From NCBI RefSeq assembly GCF_023822045.1, contig NZ_CP084712.1:4461001-4525000 (forward strand): DNA of 64,000 nt, given 5' to 3'. This DNA comes from Sphingopyxis sp. USTB-05. GTDB taxonomy: Bacteria > Pseudomonadota > Alphaproteobacteria > Sphingomonadales > Sphingomonadaceae. Below are positions 17,994-26,958 of this stretch, in pieces. The notes under the pieces were generated by a model. That model was given only the letters and a program-made list of their open reading frames with translations. It ran no database searches and was not told the DNA's origin. The position numbers and the translations under genes are program-made. Numbering within the stretch: the stretch's first letter is position 1; each line of letters begins with the position of its first letter.

Positions 17994-18902
17994 ATGACTG
18001 CCACCCATCCTCCTGATAGCCAGCTACGCGGCTTCCTCGCCTTGCTGCCGTCCGCGGCGCGCCCTTATGCGTTGCTCGCTCGGTTCGACCGCCCGATCGG
18101 TTGGTGGCTGCTCTATTGGCCTTGCGCCTGGGCGCTTGCCCTGGGCGGCGGCGCGGTTAGCCATTGGCCGCTGTTCCTGTGGCTGCTGATCGGCGCCATT
18201 GCGATGCGCGGCGCGGGCTGCGTCTATAATGACATCGTCGATCGCGACCTCGATGCCCGCGTGGCCCGCACGGCATCGCGGCCGGTCGCGAGCGGCGCGG
18301 TGTCGGTACGCAATGCTTTGCTGTGGACATTGTTCCTGTCGCTCATCGGCTTGCTCGTGCTGCTCCAACTGCCACGCCCGGCGCAGATCGTCGCGCTCGG
18401 CAGCCTGATTCTCGTCGCCGGCTATCCCTTTATGAAACGGATCACCTGGTGGCCGCAGGCGTGGCTGGGGCTGGTGTTCAGTTGGGGCGCGCTCGTCGCG
18501 TGGGTCGCGGTCGGCGGGCCGGACGGCCTTGCGCTGCCATTGCTCTATGCGGGCTGCATCGCCTGGGTGATCGGGTACGACACCATCTATGCGCTTCAGG
18601 ACATCGAGGACGATATGCTGATCGGCGTAAAATCGAGCGCGCGGGCGATGGGGCGCCATGTGAAGGGGGGCGTTTCGATATGCTACGCGCTGGCGCTCGC
18701 CTGCTGGGGCGGTGCGTTGTGGGCGGTGCGCCCCGATCCGCTGGTGCTGATCGCGCTGGTGCCCGCCGCGCTGCATCTGACGGGCCAGGTCGTTACGCTC
18801 GACCCGGCGAACGGTGAGGACGCGCTGGCGAAGTTTCGCGCCAACCGTTTTGCGGGCCTGCTGGTCTTTGCGGCGATGCTCGTGGTGGGAATGGCGCCCT
18901 AG
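17994..18902 (+). CDS. ubiA: 4-hydroxybenzoate polyprenyltransferase
   Basis: This 302-residue inner-membrane enzyme attaches the polyprenyl tail to 4-hydroxybenzoate in ubiquinone synthesis. Both magnesium/prenyl-diphosphate motifs are visible: NDIVDRDLDARVARTASRP (NDxxDxxxD) and YDTIYALQDIEDDMLIGVKS (DxxxD). About eight to nine membrane helices fill the rest, and the RFDRPIGWWLLYWPC start is typical of bacterial UbiA. It ends two bases before the convergent smc stop codon. Other ubi genes are not in the window. Confidence 0.95.
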   Translation: MTATHPPDSQLRGFLALLPSAARPYALLARFDRPIGWWLLYWPCAWALALGGGAVSHWPLFLWLLIGAIAMRGAGCVYNDIVDRDLDARVARTASRPVASGAVSVRNALLWTLFLSLIGLLVLLQLPRPAQIVALGSLILVAGYPFMKRITWWPQAWLGLVFSWGALVAWVAVGGPDGLALPLLYAGCIAWVIGYDTIYALQDIEDDMLIGVKSSARAMGRHVKGGVSICYALALACWGGALWAVRPDPLVLIALVPAALHLTGQVVTLDPANGEDALAKFRANRFAGLLVFAAMLVVGMAP

Positions 18903-18904
18903 GG

Positions 18905-21900
18905 TTACTCCGCGGCGAGCAGTTCCTCGGCGCCGCCGAGGTCGACCGAGACGAGCCGCGACACACCACGTTCGATCATCGTCACCCCGAACAGGCGGTG
19001 CATGCGCGCCATCGTCACCGCATTGTGGGTGACGATCAGATAACGCGTGTTGGTTTCGCGGCTCATCCGGTCGAGCAGGTCGCAGAAGCGCTCGATATTC
19101 GCGTCGTCGAGCGGCGCGTCGACCTCGTCGAGGACACAGATCGGCGCGGGGTTGGTGAGGAAAAGCCCGAAGATGAGAGCAACCGCGGTAAGCGCCTGCT
19201 CGCCGCCCGAGAGCAATGTCAGCGTGCCAAGGCGCTTGCCCGGCGGCTGCGCCATGATTTCAAGGCCGGCCTCGAGCGGATCGTCCGAATCGACGAGCTC
19301 AAGGTGCGCCTGCCCGCCGTTGAACAGGGTCGTGAACAGCCGCTGGAAATGCCCGTTGACTGCCTCGAACGCGGCGAGCAGTCGGGCGCGGCCCTCGCGG
19401 TTGAGGCTGCCGATCGATCCGCGCAGACGGTTCACGGCCTGCGTCAGTTCCTCGATCTCGGCGGCGTTCTTCTCGCGCTCGGTGTCGAGTTCGACCAGCT
19501 CGTCGGCGGCGACGAGGTTGACCGGACCTAGCCGCTCGCGATCCGAAACCAGCCGGTCGTGCTGTGCCGATTCGGCATTCGCGTCGCCAACACTGCCAGA
19601 TTCGAATCCCGCCTTTTGCGGCAGCAGCGGCGGTGGGCATTCGAAACGTTCGCCCGACAGGCGGCCCATCTCGATGCGGCGAAGCTCGGCATTTTCTGAT
19701 CGGGCCACGGCGCCCGCACGGGTTTCGCGCGCGGCGGCGACGCGCTCGCGGATCGCATTGAGGGCGGTCTCGGCTTCGCGTAGCGCGGCTTCGGCCGCGC
19801 GTTCCTGCGCCTCGGCGGCGGCGACCTTTTCGCGGAGCGCCGCCTGCTCGGCCTCGGCGGCGATGCGCTGTTCGGCGAGCTTGGCGGGGACGTCGGCCAG
19901 CTTGGCGGCTTCGGCCGCCAGCGCCTCGGCGCGCTTGTCCATCTCGGTCACGCGGCGTGCCGCCTCGCCCGCGCGGGCCTTCCAACTCTTGATCTCGGCG
20001 CTCACCACCGCCTGCCGTTCGCTGAGCGACGCGAGCGTGCGCTCATGCGCGGCAAGGGCATCGCGCGCGGCATTGGCGTCGGCGCGTGCGCGTTCGGCCG
20101 TCTGTTCCCCGGCGTCGAGTGCGGCGCGGGCGATACTGTCGTCGGGCAGGGCCGCGAGCGCCGCTTCCTGCACCGCGAGCGTGTCGGCGGCTTCCTTTGC
20201 TGCTTCGGCGATCTCGGCAAGTCGGCGATCGAACAGCGCTGCGGCGTCGCGGTGGCGATCGAGCGCGGCTTGCGCCTGATCGGCGGCACGCAGCGCGGTT
20301 CGGCGGCTTTCATCGGCTTCGCCAAGGGCTTTGCGCGCGCCTGCCGCAGCCTGGGTCAGCTCCGACGCCTTGGCGGCGGCGACATCGCGGCGGTCGCGCA
20401 GTTCCTGCACCCCAAGTTCGACCTGTGGGCGCTGCGCCGCGAGTTCGTCGAGACGGTTTTGCCGTTGTAGCCGTTCGGTCGCGGTCGCGCCGTCGCCGCG
20501 CGTGACGAAGCCGTCCCAGCGGCGCATCACGCCATCGGTGGTGACAAGGCGCTGACCGACCGCGAGCGGCTGGCCGGCATCGGTCGTCACGACCGCGACC
20601 TGTCCCAGACGACGGGCAAGCGCGACGGGCGCCTTCACATATTCGGCAAGCGGTGTGGCGCCGGCGGGCAACGCGGGATCGCCCTTCGCCACAACAGCGG
20701 CGCCGCCCCAGCTGCGTGCCGCGTCCTGGTCGGTGCCGGCGTCGAGGTCGTCACCGAGCGCGGCTGCGAGTGCGGCCTCGTAACCCGGGGCGACGCGGAG
20801 CTGGTCGAGGACACGATCTTCGTCGCTGCGCGCTGCAGCCAGTGCGCGTTCGAGCGTCGTTGCCTCGCCCTCGAGCGCGGCGAGCGCGGCGCGGGCTTCG
20901 GCAAGGCCTGCTTCTATGCCGGCGAGGTCCGCAGCCGTCGCTTCGCGATCCGCCTCGGCTTCGTGCAATGCGGTTTCGGCGGCGGCGATCGCCGCTTCGG
21001 CGGCTTCGGCGGTTTTTACGCTTTCGGCATGTTTGGCGGTGAGCGCGGCGCTGTCGCCGAGCGCGGCGATCTCGGCGTCTACGCGGGCCTTGTCATTTGC
21101 GACACGGCGCACGGCCGCTTCGGCGCTGTCGCGCGCGGACACGGCGATGCGCCGGTCGGCGGCTTCGCTCGCGGCCTTGGCGCGCGCTTGCGCCAACGCA
21201 ACCTCGGCATCGCGGAGCAGAGCCTGTGCCGCGAGGTTGGCCTCTGCGAGCGCGGTCTTGCCGGCGTCGTGTCCGGCGATGTCCTGCGCGAGCGATTTCG
21301 TTTCGGCATCGAGCGCGGAGAGGGCGGCGTGGGCTTCGCGTGCAAGCTCGCCTTCGTGGTTGCGGTCGTCGGCGAGCCGCGCCTGTTGTTTCGCGAGATC
21401 GTCGAGCCGCTGGAGCGCCGCGCGCTCCTCGCCTTGCAGCCGGACCTGCGTTGCGGTCGCCCCGGCGAGCGCGTCGCGTTGCGCCTGCGCATCGCTGCGT
21501 GCTTCGGCGACGCGCGTTGCAACCTCGGTCTGCGCCTTCGATATCGTTTCGAGTTCGTCCTGCGCGGTCTTTACCGCGGCTTCCGCGGCGTCGGCGTCGC
21601 GGCGCGCCTGATCGGCGGCGGCGGCGGCATCGCGCCAGCGAGCGTAGATAAGCCGCGCTTCGGCGATGCGGATATCGTCGCTGAGCTTCTTGTACTTCTC
21701 CGCCGCACGCGCCTGCCGGCGCAGTGCGTTGGCGCGCACTTCCAAGTCGGCAACGATTTCGGATAGGCGTGTGAGGTTGGTTTCGGTCGCGCGCAGCTTC
21801 TGCTCGGCATCCTTGCGGCGCACGTGGAGTCCCGCGATGCCGGCGGCTTCTTCGAGCATCGCGCGGCGATCGGTCGGCTTGGCAGCGATGACGTTGGCGA

Positions 21901-22351
21901 TCTTGCCCTGACTGACCAGCGCGGGACTGTGCGCGCCGGTCGCGGCGTCGGCAAAGATCAGCGCGACATCCTTGGCGCGCACATCGCGGCCATTGGCGCG
22001 ATACGCCGATCCTGCGCCGCGTTCGATGCGGCGGATCACCTCAAGGTCGTCGCCGTCGCTCGAATCCGACAGGCCGGCGACAAGCGTGCCTTCGGTGTCG
22101 CAGTGTAGCGCGACTTCGGCAAAGTCGCGTGCCGGACGCGTCGAAGTGCCGGCGAAGATCACATCCTCCATCCCGCCGCCGCGCATCGACTTGGCGCTGG
22201 ATTCGCCCATGACCCAGCGGATCGCTTCGAGCAGGTTCGACTTGCCGCAGCCATTGGGGCCGACGACTCCGGTCAGTCCGGGTTCGATGCGCAGTTCAGT
22301 GGGTTCGACGAAGCTTTTGAAACCGGTCAGGCGCAGCCGTTTTATCTGCAC
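18905..22351 (-). CDS. smc: Chromosome segregation SMC protein
   Basis: A 1148-residue SMC ATPase, the motor of the condensin-like complex that organises and segregates the chromosome. Walker A is GPNGCGKSN at residues 31-39. Two long Ala/Glu/Arg coiled coils flank a hinge around residues 510-660. The C-terminal head has the signature LLSGGEQALTAVALIFG and Walker B CVLDEVDAPLDD. The length is normal for alphaproteobacteria. ScpA and ScpB partners are not in the window. The gene follows two DsbA-like genes on the same strand after a 157-base gap with a hairpin. Confidence 0.97.
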   Translation of the reverse strand: MQIKRLRLTGFKSFVEPTELRIEPGLTGVVGPNGCGKSNLLEAIRWVMGESSAKSMRGGGMEDVIFAGTSTRPARDFAEVALHCDTEGTLVAGLSDSSDGDDLEVIRRIERGAGSAYRANGRDVRAKDVALIFADAATGAHSPALVSQGKIANVIAAKPTDRRAMLEEAAGIAGLHVRRKDAEQKLRATETNLTRLSEIVADLEVRANALRRQARAAEKYKKLSDDIRIAEARLIYARWRDAAAAADQARRDADAAEAAVKTAQDELETISKAQTEVATRVAEARSDAQAQRDALAGATATQVRLQGEERAALQRLDDLAKQQARLADDRNHEGELAREAHAALSALDAETKSLAQDIAGHDAGKTALAEANLAAQALLRDAEVALAQARAKAASEAADRRIAVSARDSAEAAVRRVANDKARVDAEIAALGDSAALTAKHAESVKTAEAAEAAIAAAETALHEAEADREATAADLAGIEAGLAEARAALAALEGEATTLERALAAARSDEDRVLDQLRVAPGYEAALAAALGDDLDAGTDQDAARSWGGAAVVAKGDPALPAGATPLAEYVKAPVALARRLGQVAVVTTDAGQPLAVGQRLVTTDGVMRRWDGFVTRGDGATATERLQRQNRLDELAAQRPQVELGVQELRDRRDVAAAKASELTQAAAGARKALGEADESRRTALRAADQAQAALDRHRDAAALFDRRLAEIAEAAKEAADTLAVQEAALAALPDDSIARAALDAGEQTAERARADANAARDALAAHERTLASLSERQAVVSAEIKSWKARAGEAARRVTEMDKRAEALAAEAAKLADVPAKLAEQRIAAEAEQAALREKVAAAEAQERAAEAALREAETALNAIRERVAAARETRAGAVARSENAELRRIEMGRLSGERFECPPPLLPQKAGFESGSVGDANAESAQHDRLVSDRERLGPVNLVAADELVELDTEREKNAAEIEELTQAVNRLRGSIGSLNREGRARLLAAFEAVNGHFQRLFTTLFNGGQAHLELVDSDDPLEAGLEIMAQPPGKRLGTLTLLSGGEQALTAVALIFGLFLTNPAPICVLDEVDAPLDDANIERFCDLLDRMSRETNTRYLIVTHNAVTMARMHRLFGVTMIERGVSRLVSVDLGGAEELLAAE

Positions 22352-22465
22352 GGAACGCCCCCGTGCAGCTCATCGAATCGGAGCTGGTGCAACTTTGTCG
22401 TCACATGTCCCCCATGCATCCGTCATGCCGCGCAGCGGGGGGAGTAGCAAGGGCTCTCTCAACTC

Positions 22466-22491
22466 GTCACCCCAGCCTTCGCCGGGGTGAC
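22466..22491. repeat. Short GTCACCCC...GGGGTGAC hairpin
   Basis: An 8-bp perfect stem (GTCACCCC / GGGGTGAC) with a 10-base AGCCTTCGCC loop sits in the 157-base gap between a DsbA-like gene and smc. It resembles half of the larger repeat at 5636-5727, whose arms also begin GTCACCCC, so it is probably a dispersed hairpin repeat of this genome. It could attenuate read-through into smc. Confidence 0.6.
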
Positions 22492-22508
22492 AAATTGAAG
22501 TGAGCCGG

Positions 22509-23249
22509 TCAGCGCGCGCCCATCGTGCGCAGGCGGTCGCGGAGCAGGCTCCATGCCGCGACGCCTTCGACGACCTGACCGTTGATGATGAAAGTGGGCG
22601 TACCGGTGATCTGATATTTCTCGACCCCGGCGTTGGTGCCCTTTTCGATCGCCTCGACATTTTCGACCTTGGCGAGGCACTGCTGAATCGTCGCGGCGGG
22701 AACGCCACGCTGCTGATAGAATTGATCGATGCCCCAGCCCTTGGCGAGCGCGACGAAGCGCTGTGCGGGCGGCAGCTTCATCGCTTCCTCGATCCCCGGC
22801 TGCGGCTTCGACGGACCCGCGATAAACGCCTCATGTTCGAGGAAGGTCGCGTCGGCGAGCGGGAAGAAGCGATCGGGGGTCGTGCATTTGACGATCGCAC
22901 CCGCAATCGCGTCGACCGGGTGAAGCATGAACGGCGTCAGCTTGTAGGACACGCGGCCCGTGTCGACGAAGTCGCGCTTCAGCTCTTCGTGCGAATCCTG
23001 TGCGAATTTCGCGCAATGGCCGCAGGTGAAGGCGCCATATTCCTCGAGTTTGATCGGCGCATCGGGGTTGCCCATCACGACGCCGTCGCCGTCGACGCGC
23101 ACGACCTGCGACCAGGTCTTGCCGGCCGGCGGCGCGACCTTGGCGACCACATCCTTTTCCTTGGCGGGATCATCGGCACCGCCGCCACAACCGGCAAGTG
23201 CGAGCGCGCCAAGCGAAGACAAAAGGGCGATACGAAGCGATGCGTTCAT
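22509..23249 (-). CDS. DsbA-family thiol-disulfide oxidoreductase lipoprotein
   Basis: A 246-residue thioredoxin-fold protein predicted to be a lipoprotein: the signal peptide ends in the lipobox LALAGC, with the lipidated Cys at 21. The redox motif is CGHC (residues 76-79) in EEYGAFTCGHCAKF, and the cis-Pro loop reads TGTPTFIINGQ. It should oxidise or isomerise disulfides in the periplasm. It is the second of two DsbA-like genes in tandem on this strand, downstream of a DUF721 gene. The family is used for extracytoplasmic protein folding; specific clients are unknown. Confidence 0.88.
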   Translation of the reverse strand: MNASLRIALLSSLGALALAGCGGGADDPAKEKDVVAKVAPPAGKTWSQVVRVDGDGVVMGNPDAPIKLEEYGAFTCGHCAKFAQDSHEELKRDFVDTGRVSYKLTPFMLHPVDAIAGAIVKCTTPDRFFPLADATFLEHEAFIAGPSKPQPGIEEAMKLPPAQRFVALAKGWGIDQFYQQRGVPAATIQQCLAKVENVEAIEKGTNAGVEKYQITGTPTFIINGQVVEGVAAWSLLRDRLRTMGAR

Positions 23250-23286
23250 CTTTTTCTTTCTCCACGAAAACGGGAATGCGGGGCTT

Positions 23287-24003
23287 TTACGAGCCCTTTA
23301 AGGCGAGGTCGAGTTTCGATTTGAGCGCGGGCCATGCCGTGACCCCGGCGTTACGGCCGTTGACGAAAAAGCTGGGCGTGCCTTCGACATTGTCGGCGTT
23401 GAGGCCGATATTGGTCATGCCGGTGAGTTCGGCCTGTGCGACTTCGCTGTCGAGCGCGGCGTCGATCTGTGCCTGTGTGTAGCCGCGCGCGCGCATCAGA
23501 GCGGAGAGTCCCGTGCCCACGGCGATCTTGCGCGCGCGTTCGCCGGTCGTTCCTTCGAACCAGTTCTTTTTCTGCGCCTCGGTCGCTTTCTGGATTTTGG
23601 CGATCATCGCAGGAAAGTTGGCGAAAATCGCCTGATGATTGCCCGCGAACGCCTTGGGACCGCCGCAGCGCGCGAGCAGCGCCGCGGTCATGTCGACGGG
23701 GTCGCGGACGAGGTTGCGATATTCGAACAGGACGAGCCCGCGATCGACATATCCGGTCTTCAGCGGCACCGTGCCCGCCTTTGCGAAGTCGGCGCAGACA
23801 TGGCAGGTGTAGCTGAAATATTCGACGAGCCGCACTTTCGCGTCGGGGTTGCCGACCAGAAAGGCGCCGATCGGCGTGGTCGAGACGGTCTGCGACCATA
23901 GCGCGGGCTTGGCAGGCGTCGCGGCGATCAGCGTCAGCGCCGCGCCCGAGAGGGCAAGCAATGCGGTGCGGCGATCGAGAAGTGGTTCGTCAAAAGCGGA
24001 CAT
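23287..24003 (-). CDS. DsbA-family thiol-disulfide oxidoreductase
   Basis: A 238-residue thioredoxin-fold protein with a twin-Arg-led signal sequence (LLDRRTALLALSGAALTL). The active site is CHVC (residues 67-70) in EYFSYTCHVCADF, and the cis-Pro loop is EGTPSFFVNGR. ATG 24003 is preferred because AAGGAAAG lies ten bases upstream; a TTG at 24024 overlapping the previous stop is the alternative. It lies 37 bases before the second DsbA-like gene and 17 bases after DUF721, so the three probably form an operon. Its signal differs from the lipoprotein paralogue, which suggests a soluble periplasmic form. Confidence 0.85.
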   Translation of the reverse strand: MSAFDEPLLDRRTALLALSGAALTLIAATPAKPALWSQTVSTTPIGAFLVGNPDAKVRLVEYFSYTCHVCADFAKAGTVPLKTGYVDRGLVLFEYRNLVRDPVDMTAALLARCGGPKAFAGNHQAIFANFPAMIAKIQKATEAQKKNWFEGTTGERARKIAVGTGLSALMRARGYTQAQIDAALDSEVAQAELTGMTNIGLNADNVEGTPSFFVNGRNAGVTAWPALKSKLDLALKGS

Positions 24004-24020
24004 CGTCGGCCGTCTTTCCT

Positions 24021-24608
24021 TCAACTGATACGGGGAAGCTTGGGCGGCGTCGCCAGCCCCGCGGCCATGCGTTCGAGCACGGTGCGCAGTTCCGGGTCGC
24101 CGATGTCGCGAAGGCTGTCCCCCAGTTCGGCGGGTACGGGTTTCAGCATTGCCGGCGGCTGAACGGGTGCGGCTGGAGTGACCTGGCCGTGCGTCATGCG
24201 GACATGGGCGATCGCGGCGTAGCCGAAGAAGCGGTTGACCGATCCAATGATGTCGGGCGCGACATGCTGGAGCATCGGGGCGTGCGCGCCGCTGATCGTC
24301 AGGTGCAGCGTCCCGCCCGCCTTTTGCCCGGCGGGAAAGCGGATCATCGCGGGCTGAGTGACGTCGGCGAGCTTGTCCCCCACGATCTCGCGCCAGCGGC
24401 TGACGACGGAGCTTTGGATGAAACCGAATTTGCGAAAGGCAGTGCGGCCGATTTCGGGCACAAGATCGGAAATCGCGCGCGCTTCACCGCCGCGCGGGCG
24501 TTCATAGGGACGCGCCGAGGCCTTCTTGGCGGCTTTGGTCGCCGGCTTGGCTTTTTTGGCTTTCGCCTTTTCATCCTGTCCCGCGTCTTTCGCCATGCCC
24601 GGCGCCAT
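24021..24608 (-). CDS. DUF721 (DciA-like) protein
   Basis: A 195-residue protein with a Lys/Ala-rich N-terminal tail (about 1-50) and a DUF721 domain. The domain begins PEIGRTAFRKFGFIQSSVVSRWREIVGDKLADVTQPAMIRFP, continues with LHLTISGAHAPMLQHVAPDIIGSVNRFFGYAAIAHVRMTHG, and a tail of about 50 residues follows. DUF721 includes DciA, the ancestral loader of the replicative helicase DnaB, so a replication role is possible. It is divergent from mutY with a 14-base gap, and it heads the two DsbA-like genes. Confidence 0.8.
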   Translation of the reverse strand: MAPGMAKDAGQDEKAKAKKAKPATKAAKKASARPYERPRGGEARAISDLVPEIGRTAFRKFGFIQSSVVSRWREIVGDKLADVTQPAMIRFPAGQKAGGTLHLTISGAHAPMLQHVAPDIIGSVNRFFGYAAIAHVRMTHGQVTPAAPVQPPAMLKPVPAELGDSLRDIGDPELRTVLERMAAGLATPPKLPRIS

Positions 24609-24622
24609 GCCATAGGCGGGGG

Positions 24623-25675
24623 GTGAGCGTCCAGACTTCCGACATTCCCGGTTCCATTGTCGGCGATTTCGCGGGCCGGCTGCTCGGCTGGTACGATCGG
24701 TCGGCGCGGTTGCTGCCCTGGCGGATCGCGCCGAACAGCGGCGGCGTCCCCGATCCTTATCGTATCTGGCTCTCCGAGGTCATGTTGCAGCAAACGACTG
24801 TTGCCGCGGTCTCGGCCTATTTTTCTCGCTTTACTGAGCATTGGCCGACCGTCGCCGATCTGGCGGCGGCGGACGATGCCGACGTCATGGCGGCGTGGGC
24901 GGGGCTTGGCTATTATGCCCGCGCGCGCAATCTGCTGGCGTGCGCGCGCGCCGTGGTGGCCGATCATGGCGGACATTTCCCCGACAGCGAAGCCGCGCTG
25001 CGCACGCTGCCCGGTATCGGCGATTATACCGCGGCGTCGGTCGCCGCGATTGCCTTTGGTCGCCCGGCGGTAGTCATCGACGCCAACATCGAGCGCGTGA
25101 TCGCGCGCCACCGCCTGATCGAAACCCCGCTGCCGCTGGCGAAGCGCGAGATTCGCGCCGCTTTGGAACCGTTGGTGCCGAACGATCGACCGGGCGATTT
25201 CGCGCAGGCGCTGATGGACCTTGGTGCGACGACCTGTACGCCGCGCTCGCCCGCTTGCGCGATCTGTCCGCTGATGGCCGATTGCCGCGCGCGCGGGCGG
25301 AGCGACATCGAGCGCCTGCCGGTGAAGCCGCCGAAGAAGGCGAAGCCCCATCGCCACGGGGTCGCGCACTGGATCGAGCGGGAAGGGGCGATTTGGCTCG
25401 TCCGCCGGCCCGACAAGGGCATGCTCGGCGGGATGCGGGCGCTGCCCGGCGGCGACTGGAGCGACGCGCGGCCGTCCGAGTCGGGCATCGTCAGTGTCGA
25501 CCATGGCTTCACCCATTTCGACCTGACGCTGACGTTGGTGCGGCGCGAAGCTCCGCTCGAAGGCCCCGATGCCGCAGCGGAAGGCGAATGGTGGCCTATT
25601 GCGGGCCTTGACGCCGCAGGGCTGCCGACGCTCTATCGCAAACTAACCGACAAGATGCTGGAGAGAGACGCATGA
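24623..25675 (+). CDS. mutY: A/G-specific adenine DNA glycosylase
   Basis: This 350-residue base-excision repair enzyme removes adenine mispaired with 8-oxoguanine. The catalytic Glu is in LSEVMLQQTTV, the HhH-GPD motif is LPGIGDYTAASVAAIAFG with Asp in VVIDANIERV, and the [4Fe-4S] cluster is C-x6-C-x2-C-x5-C (CTPRSPACAICPLMADC). A C-terminal Nudix-like domain (about 235-345) reads 8-oxoG. The start is GTG 24623 after a G-rich stretch. It overlaps the next gene by ATGA, so it leads a three-gene operon ending with nudC, another gene of oxidised-nucleotide or cofactor turnover. Confidence 0.96.
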   Translation: MSVQTSDIPGSIVGDFAGRLLGWYDRSARLLPWRIAPNSGGVPDPYRIWLSEVMLQQTTVAAVSAYFSRFTEHWPTVADLAAADDADVMAAWAGLGYYARARNLLACARAVVADHGGHFPDSEAALRTLPGIGDYTAASVAAIAFGRPAVVIDANIERVIARHRLIETPLPLAKREIRAALEPLVPNDRPGDFAQALMDLGATTCTPRSPACAICPLMADCRARGRSDIERLPVKPPKKAKPHRHGVAHWIEREGAIWLVRRPDKGMLGGMRALPGGDWSDARPSESGIVSVDHGFTHFDLTLTLVRREAPLEGPDAAAEGEWWPIAGLDAAGLPTLYRKLTDKMLERDA

Positions 25676-26958
25676 ACATGATGGTGTCGCGCCGCGCGCT
25701 GATGGGCGGGATGGCGCTGGCCGGGGCGGGGGCGCTGCTGCCGCGCGCCGCGCTTGCTTGGAAGGTCGACGGTCCGGCGCTCTATCCGGCGACCAACGCG
25801 TTTATCAAAGGCTTTGTCGACCGCCGTGAATTGGCGGGGACGCTCGCCGCGGTCGGTAAGGGGCAGGAAGCGGCGGTCTTTTTCGGCGCCGGCGTGCAGT
25901 CGAACGATTCGTCGACGCCGGTGGGCCCCGACACGCTGTGGCGTCTCTATTCGATGACCAAGCCCGTTACCGGCATCGCCGCGATGCTGCTGATCGAAGA
26001 CGGCGAGATGAAACTCGACCAGCCGATCGCCGACTTCCTGCCTGCCTTTGCAAATATGAAGGTGCAGAATGTCCCCGACGGGTCGATCACCGACGTGCGC
26101 CCGGCGAAGGGGCCGATCACGGTGCGCCAGTTGCTCACGCACACCGCGGGGCTCGGCTATAATATCATCCAGAAGGGGCCGATCAAAAAGGCCTATGACG
26201 ACAATGGCATCGTCGGCGGACAGGCGAGTCGCCTGCCGATCCCAGGCTTTGCGCCCGTAACGCCCGCGCCGAGCCTGGCCGTCATGGCCGACCGGCTCGC
26301 AGCGCTGCCGCTCGTCTATGAGCCTGGCACCAAGTGGAGCTATTCGATCAGTCTCGACCTGATGGGACGGTTGATCGAGGTCGTATCGGGGCAGGCGTTC
26401 GACGCCTTCCTGAAGGCGCGGCTGTTCGACCCGCTCGGCATGACGAGCACGAGTTTCATGGTGGCTGTAAAGGATGTTGGGCGTTTCACGAGCAATTATG
26501 CGCCGTTCGGCGGGGCGCTGATCCCCTTCGATCCCGCGGCAAGCTCGATCTACCTCGACCCGCCGCCTTATCCGTTCGGCGGCGGCGGGCTGGTATCGAG
26601 CGCGCGCGATTACGACCGTTTCCTTGCGATGCTGCTCGGTGAGGGCGAAACGGGCGGGAAGCGCATTATGAAGCGCGAGACCGCACGGCTCGCGATGTCG
26701 AACCTTCTCGCCGACAGCGTCGACCGCAAGGGAACATTCATCGACGGGCAGGGCTTTGGCGCCGGCGGGCGCGTGTCGCTGCCGACTTCGCCCGGCGGCG
26801 AAGGGATTTTCGGCTGGGCAGGCGCCGCGGGGACGATCGGCTTTGTCCATCGGGGGCTCGGCTATCGCGCGGCGGGTTATACGCAGATTATGCCGCCCGA
26901 TGCGGTTTCGTTCCAGGGCAAGTTCGGCGAGACCTTTTTCCAGGACGTGACACGCTGA
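25672..26958 (+). CDS. Serine hydrolase of the class C beta-lactamase/esterase family
   Basis: A 428-residue exported serine hydrolase. A twin-Arg-like signal (MVSRRALMGGMALAGAGALLP) is followed by the catalytic SxxK in LYSMTKPVTG, the second-motif Tyr in WSYSISLDLMG and a glycine-rich region near HRGLGYRAAGY. These match the beta-lactamase/DD-peptidase/esterase superfamily (PF00144), whose members include EstB-like esterases. The length and the lack of specific beta-lactamase signatures favour an esterase. It overlaps mutY and touches nudC (TGATG), so all three are coupled. Confidence 0.85.
   Translation: MNMMVSRRALMGGMALAGAGALLPRAALAWKVDGPALYPATNAFIKGFVDRRELAGTLAAVGKGQEAAVFFGAGVQSNDSSTPVGPDTLWRLYSMTKPVTGIAAMLLIEDGEMKLDQPIADFLPAFANMKVQNVPDGSITDVRPAKGPITVRQLLTHTAGLGYNIIQKGPIKKAYDDNGIVGGQASRLPIPGFAPVTPAPSLAVMADRLAALPLVYEPGTKWSYSISLDLMGRLIEVVSGQAFDAFLKARLFDPLGMTSTSFMVAVKDVGRFTSNYAPFGGALIPFDPAASSIYLDPPPYPFGGGGLVSSARDYDRFLAMLLGEGETGGKRIMKRETARLAMSNLLADSVDRKGTFIDGQGFGAGGRVSLPTSPGGEGIFGWAGAAGTIGFVHRGLGYRAAGYTQIMPPDAVSFQGKFGETFFQDVTR

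Noticed and set aside
18905..22351. Insertion-like segment in the SMC C-terminal head as a sign of fusion
   Set aside because: The segment before the ERLGPVN motif varies among alphaproteobacterial SMC proteins; the ATPase motifs and length are normal.
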